This document shows positions 59,461 to 64,000 of a DNA stretch of 64,000 nucleotides, piece by piece; positions within the stretch are counted from its first letter, which is position 1, and the number at the start of each line of letters is the position of its first letter. The position numbers and the translations under genes are program-made. The DNA lies in contig JASJCJ010000001.1 in the NCBI GenBank assembly GCA_030066045.1, positions 62,001 to 126,000 on the forward strand, written 5' to 3'. The notes below the pieces were generated by a model, which did no database searches, had not been told where the DNA came from, and saw nothing but the letters and a program-made list of their open reading frames with translations. Origin of the DNA: Calothrix sp. MO_167.B12. Lineage in GTDB: Bacteria > Cyanobacteriota > Cyanobacteriia > Cyanobacteriales > Nostocaceae.

Positions 59461-60924
59461 ATGGAAATTCAAACACCAGACTGGGTTAAACACGCCATTT
59501 TTTACCAAATATTTCCAGACCGTTTTGCTAAAAGTAAACAGCCCCATAAACGTCTATTAACAGGTCATTCTTGGGAAGATTGGGAAGCAATGCCCACACT
59601 CCAAGGTTATAAAGGAGGGGATTTATGGGGGATTATGGAAAACTTGGATTACATTCAAGATTTGGGAATTAATGCTATTTATTTCACCCCCATTTTTCAA
59701 TCTGCTTGCAATCACCGTTATCACACCCATGATTATTATCAAGTAGACCCAATATTGGGAGGAAATGCGGCTTTTAAAGAATTATTAGACGCGGCTCATG
59801 AACGCAATATAAAAGTTGTATTAGATGGAGTATTTAATCACTGTAGTCGTGGCTTTTTCTTTTTCAACGATATTTTAGAAAATGGTCCCCATTCACCTTG
59901 GGTTAATTGGTTCAAAATCGAAAATTGGCCCCTTGCCCCCTACACTGGTGATGCACCCGCTAATTATGTAAGTTGGGCTGGTAATCGAGCTTTACCCGTA
60001 TTTAATCATGACAACCCAGAAGTACGGGAATATATTATGGAGATTGCCGAATATTGGATGAAATTTGGTATTGATGGTTGGCGTTTAGATGTGCCATTTG
60101 AAATTGAAACTCCTGGTTTTTGGCAAGAATTTCGTCAGCGAATCAAAGCCATCAATCCCGATGCATATATTGTTGGTGAAGTGTGGACAGATTCTCGCCA
60201 GTGGTTAGATGGCAGTCAATTTGATGGGGTGATGAATTATTTGTTTACAGGTCCGACAATTGCTTTTACCGCAGGGGAGCACGTCATTGTAGAACAGGTA
60301 AAGGATCGGGATTATCAACCTTATCCACCATTAGGAGCTGCTGAATATGCCCAAAAAATGCAGGAATTGCTACAACTTTATCCTTGGGAAATTCAGCTCA
60401 CCCAGTTAAATTTACTTGCCAGTCACGATACAGCTAGATTGTTAACCATAGCTGGGGATGATATTCCCAGTGTGGAATTAGCAACTTTATTACTGCTCAC
60501 TTTCCCTGGTACCCCAAGTATTTACTATGGTGATGAAGTCGGTTTACCGGGTGGGATAGATCCTGATTCTCGGCGTGGTTTTCCCCCACCATCAAAGTGG
60601 AATCAAGAAATTCTGCAAATGCACCGCCAATTAATTAGTTTGCGTCACACTTACCCCTGTTTGCGTACAGGTGATTATCAAGTCCTTTATGCTGATGGAG
60701 AACTTTACGTATTTGCCCGTATCCTCGATACAGAGGAGTTGATTGTTGCTGTTAATACCGGAACAGAATCAGTGAAAGGGAATGTAGATGGAAATATTTT
60801 GCGTTCCCAACCCTGTAAACTTTTGTATGGCAATGCCGAGGTAGAATGGAACCACACCGGAGAGATGAAACAAATAAGTTTAATTCTACCTGCACGTACT
60901 GGTTGTATTCTTGGTACAGGTTAG
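59461..60924 (+). CDS. Glycoside hydrolase family 13 (alpha-glycosidase/cyclomaltodextrinase-like)
   Basis: WVKHAIFYQIFPDRFAKS, VVLDGVFNHCSRGF, DGWRLDVPFE, IVGEVWTDS, LLASHDTARLL. Confidence 0.9.
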   Translation: MEIQTPDWVKHAIFYQIFPDRFAKSKQPHKRLLTGHSWEDWEAMPTLQGYKGGDLWGIMENLDYIQDLGINAIYFTPIFQSACNHRYHTHDYYQVDPILGGNAAFKELLDAAHERNIKVVLDGVFNHCSRGFFFFNDILENGPHSPWVNWFKIENWPLAPYTGDAPANYVSWAGNRALPVFNHDNPEVREYIMEIAEYWMKFGIDGWRLDVPFEIETPGFWQEFRQRIKAINPDAYIVGEVWTDSRQWLDGSQFDGVMNYLFTGPTIAFTAGEHVIVEQVKDRDYQPYPPLGAAEYAQKMQELLQLYPWEIQLTQLNLLASHDTARLLTIAGDDIPSVELATLLLLTFPGTPSIYYGDEVGLPGGIDPDSRRGFPPPSKWNQEILQMHRQLISLRHTYPCLRTGDYQVLYADGELYVFARILDTEELIVAVNTGTESVKGNVDGNILRSQPCKLLYGNAEVEWNHTGEMKQISLILPARTGCILGTG

Positions 60925-60984
60925 TAGTTCATTGCATTAGTTTGGATAAGTAAACAATTGTAGTGGGAGGGGAGCATCCCAATT

Positions 60985-61290
60985 TTTGAAAAAGCCCTCA
61001 CCTCTTAGCCTGGGGCTATACAAACCAAGCCCGCCTACGCGGGCTAAGAGGGTTTTATAGCCCACGGAGGTGTCTACCCTGCGGGAAGCCGCTACGCGTC
61101 TAATGTTCGTATAGCGATACCCTTCTAGGGTATTGGATAGATTATTTATTAAAATTTGGGATGCTCCCAGTGGGAGCGTCTCGCTGCTGTATGTAAGGAT
61201 AAGCCTTAAGTGTAGTGGGAGCGTCTCGCTCCCTGCTGTAAGGATAAGCTTTAAGCGTATAAATTATATATAAAGCGGGCAGGATGCCCG
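60985..61290. repeat. Composite of dispersed cyanobacterial repeats
   Basis: AAGCCCGCCTACGCGGGCT hairpin; near-duplicate GTGGGAGCGTCTCGCT...GTAAGGATAAGC blocks. Confidence 0.5.
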
Positions 61291-61510
61291 CACTACGGCA
61301 GCCCATCAGAATTAATGGGACAAAACAGTAACCTTTCCGGAGGAAATACCCGAAGTCAGGCACTCCAGGCGCAGAGAACAAGAGTTTAAGATACCTGATT
61401 TTTCCAGTTCATATTTCAATTCAGCAACGCCTTTCTCTGTTTTGCTCCTTCCCTCCGGGCGGGGAAACCCCGCCCCTACTCCTACTCTACGAGAAGCCAC
61501 TTCGTGTCTA

Positions 61511-61593
61511 CACTCCTTCCCTCCTTCATTCCTTCCCTCCTTCACTCCTTCACTCCTTCCCTCCTTCACTCCTTCCCTCCTTCACTCCTTCCC
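61511..61593. repeat. STRR array of octamers (A/C)CTCCTTC
   Basis: CTCCTTCCCTCCTTCATTCCTTCCCTCCTTCACTCCTTC... directly abutting the ABC ATPase stop codon. Confidence 0.85.
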
Positions 61594-63462
61594 TCAAGAA
61601 ATACGCAATTTCTGCTGTTGAATACGTTCAGGGCTACCAGTGGGGATGGAAGCAATTAATTTCTGGGTATATTCTTGTTTGGGTTGGCGGTAAATTTCCT
61701 CGGCTACCCCTTGTTCGACGATTTCACCACGATTCATTACCAAAATGCGATCGCTCATAAATTTAACTACGCTTAAATCGTGGGATATAAAGATATATGT
61801 TAACCCAAATTCTGCTTGTAATTCCTTCAACAAGTTTAATACCTGTGCCTGTACAGATACATCCAAGGCAGAAACCGACTCATCACAAATAATAAACTTA
61901 GGATTCAAAGCCAAGGCACGGGCAATACAAACCCTCTGACGCTGTCCCCCAGAAAATTGGTGGGGATAGCGACTCATGGCATCTGCACTTAAACCCACCC
62001 GCTCTAAGAGATAAGCAGCTCTTTCTTTCTGCTCTTTTTTGGTTTTGCCAATGGAGTGAATTAATAACGGCTCCATGACTATATCCCCCACCTTCAAACG
62101 CGGATTCAACGCACTAAAGGGGTTTTGGAAGACAATCTGCATTTCTCGCCGCAGTTTTTGCAAGGGTTCTCCCGTTAACGGGGTAATATCTCGCCCTTCA
62201 AAAATAATTTGTCCTCCCATAGGCTCAATTAACCGTAGCAAGGTTCTACCAGTGGTGGTTTTGCCACAACCAGATTCACCCACTAAACCCAAAGTTTCCC
62301 CCTGTTTCACATCAAAGGAAACGCCGTTGACAGCCATGTGATAGCGTTTTGTCTCCCCAAACATTCCCCGCACAGGAAAACCTACTTTCAAGTTTCTTAC
62401 CTGTAATAAAGCGGGTTGCTCTTCCAGGTATGCCAATCGCTGCTTCACCTCTTCGGGAGTCACTTGAACTGGGGATTCTGGTGATTTTGCCTCAATTAAC
62501 GCTTCCCCTGTTGCCGACACCTCCACATCCATGTAATCAGAAACGGTGAGTAATTTTTTGGGGAAACTATCCAGGGTGGGACGACAAGCAACTAAACCTT
62601 TAGTATACGGGTGTTGGGGATTGTTAAAAATTTGCCTAGATTCCCCATATTCAACTATTTTCCCCTTATACATTACCGCTACATTATCAGCCACCTCAGC
62701 AATTAATCCCAAGTCATGGGTGATAAAAATCATTCCCATGTCCCGTCGCTGTTGCAAATCCCGCATTAAATCAATAATTGTTGCTTGTACGGTTACATCC
62801 AAAGCGGTGGTGGGTTCGTCAGCAATCAGGAGTAAGGGATTACAGGAAATTGCCATAGCAATCATCACCCTTTGTAATTGCCCTCCAGAAAGTTCGTGGG
62901 GATATCTCTCTAGGATGGCAGCTTTGTGGGCATTGACTAACCTTGCCAACTGTCCCTTATCCTGGGCAGAAACACCAGTATCAATGTATTGCTGTTCTAT
63001 GATTTCATCACTGGGAAGTAATTTTACCTCCTGCAAACCAGCGATCGCTTTTTGTTTTGCTTCCCCCGCAGTAATATTTTGATGGCGCAATATGGCTTCA
63101 GTTAACTGAAAACCAATGGTATATACAGGATTGAGGGAAGTCATCGGCTCCTGAAAAATCATGGCGATATCGCCACCCCTATATAACTGCATTTCTTCAG
63201 GGGATAATTTCAGTAAATCCATTGGTTCGCCACTTTCCTGGGGACGAAACAAAATTTCTCCACCAGTAATCTTCCCCGGAGTCTGTACTAGTCTCATAAC
63301 TGCTAGGGATGTAACTGATTTACCACTCCCCGACTCCCCGACTATGCCTAGTGTTTCACCGCGATGGAGTTGAAAGGAAATACCGTTTACAGCTTTGACA
63401 GTATTGCCATCGCCAGAAAACTCTACTTGTAGATTATGCACATCCAGGACAGTTTCTCTCAT
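61594..63462 (-). CDS. ABC transporter ATP-binding protein, two fused NBDs (peptide/opine/nickel type)
   Basis: Two Walker A ([22 protein letters not shown]), two signatures ([24 protein letters not shown]). Confidence 0.92.
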   Translation of the reverse strand: MRETVLDVHNLQVEFSGDGNTVKAVNGISFQLHRGETLGIVGESGSGKSVTSLAVMRLVQTPGKITGGEILFRPQESGEPMDLLKLSPEEMQLYRGGDIAMIFQEPMTSLNPVYTIGFQLTEAILRHQNITAGEAKQKAIAGLQEVKLLPSDEIIEQQYIDTGVSAQDKGQLARLVNAHKAAILERYPHELSGGQLQRVMIAMAISCNPLLLIADEPTTALDVTVQATIIDLMRDLQQRRDMGMIFITHDLGLIAEVADNVAVMYKGKIVEYGESRQIFNNPQHPYTKGLVACRPTLDSFPKKLLTVSDYMDVEVSATGEALIEAKSPESPVQVTPEEVKQRLAYLEEQPALLQVRNLKVGFPVRGMFGETKRYHMAVNGVSFDVKQGETLGLVGESGCGKTTTGRTLLRLIEPMGGQIIFEGRDITPLTGEPLQKLRREMQIVFQNPFSALNPRLKVGDIVMEPLLIHSIGKTKKEQKERAAYLLERVGLSADAMSRYPHQFSGGQRQRVCIARALALNPKFIICDESVSALDVSVQAQVLNLLKELQAEFGLTYIFISHDLSVVKFMSDRILVMNRGEIVEQGVAEEIYRQPKQEYTQKLIASIPTGSPERIQQQKLRIS

Positions 63463-63683
63463 GGTCAGTCGGGTATGAATAGTGACTTCAAATTAACAGG
63501 ATTTTAACGCAGTATAATCTTTTTACACCGATTAGTAGCTTTTTATGCTATTGACATCTGAATCTTTTTGATTGTGACATTGCAACTACGAAAATTTGTA
63601 CTCAAAGTTACAAATGAATACAACAATCTTGCTTGGATACCCAAAATAGTATCCAAACTAGTACCACTGCCTTGGAAGTCAAG

Positions 63684-63718
63684 AGGAATTTAGAATTTAG
63701 AATGAAGAATTTAGAATT
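63684..63718. repeat. Short STRR (GAATTTA heptamer)
   Basis: GAATTTAGAATTTAGAATGAAGAATTTAGAATT. Confidence 0.75.
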
Positions 63719-63769
63719 CCCCCGTTGCCGCAGTCGTCGTGTAAGGGCTAGTAGGTTGACACCTTATAT

Positions 63770-64000
63770 TTAAGGCTTGAGTTGCTCCATTCCTTCCCAG
63801 TAACCATTAGCTTCTATCTCATAAGAGTCACAAAGCTCATGTGCCCAACTGGTTCGGGAATGAACGGGTCGCACAAAAGGAATATCATCTATATCTGGCT
63901 CATCCGTGGGTACAGCTGGTGCTGGCGGAGGTTGAATATTTGGAGTTGTGGGCATGGGTTGATTCCAATCTGGTTGGGGTGCTGCTCCCGCATTATTTGC
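63770..64000 (-). CDS. 3' part of a gene entering from the right edge; possible SSB-like acidic segment
   Basis: Frame stays open to the window edge: ANNAGAAPQPDWNQPMPTTPNIQPPPAPAVPTDEPDIDDIPFVRPVHSRTSWAHELCDSYEIEANGYWEGMEQLKP. Confidence 0.4.
   Translation of the reverse strand, partial: ANNAGAAPQPDWNQPMPTTPNIQPPPAPAVPTDEPDIDDIPFVRPVHSRTSWAHELCDSYEIEANGYWEGMEQLKP

Noticed and set aside
61312-61569. 85-aa ORF beginning KEGRSEGVKEGRNEGG
   Set aside because: Direct translation of the CTCCTTC octamer repeat

Overview
AT-rich cyanobacterial chromosomal window; GCGATCGC (HIP1) sites, tocopherol genes, DUF1830 and DUF1818 suggest a heterocystous or related filamentous lineage. About 1-36.9 kb is an exopolysaccharide locus on the + strand: many GT4 and GT2 glycosyltransferases, a Wzx-type flippase, a Wzz/BY-kinase-like protein, a sulfotransferase, APS kinase and an SLC13-type permease. 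Embedded in it is a compact module of epimerase, FkbH-like protein, ACP, MaoC-SDR fusion and hexapeptide acyltransferase. About 37-64 kb is mostly housekeeping or metabolic: aspartoacylase, coaE, hemD, cobA, homogentisate prenyltransferase plus tocopherol methyltransferase, KtrB/KtrA-like, dnaK, rpoZ, tRNA-Pro(TGG), GH13, and a fused two-NBD ABC ATPase. These genes are interspersed with STRRs and palindromic repeats. Best hunt candidates: (1) the FkbH/ACP/MaoC-SDR/acyltransferase module, possibly acyl decoration of a sulfated polysaccharide; (2) a regularly spaced array of six TGTCG motifs just 3' of tRNA-Pro that resembles an end of a Tn7-like/CAST V-K transposon; (3) a BY-kinase domain whose Walker A, A' and B residues all look degenerate; (4) an orphan double-glycine-leader peptide between dnaK and rpoZ; (5) several distinct MITE-like elements and a 45-nt near-perfect palindrome in intergenic gaps. 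All calls are by eye from translation and motif recognition; no database search was run.
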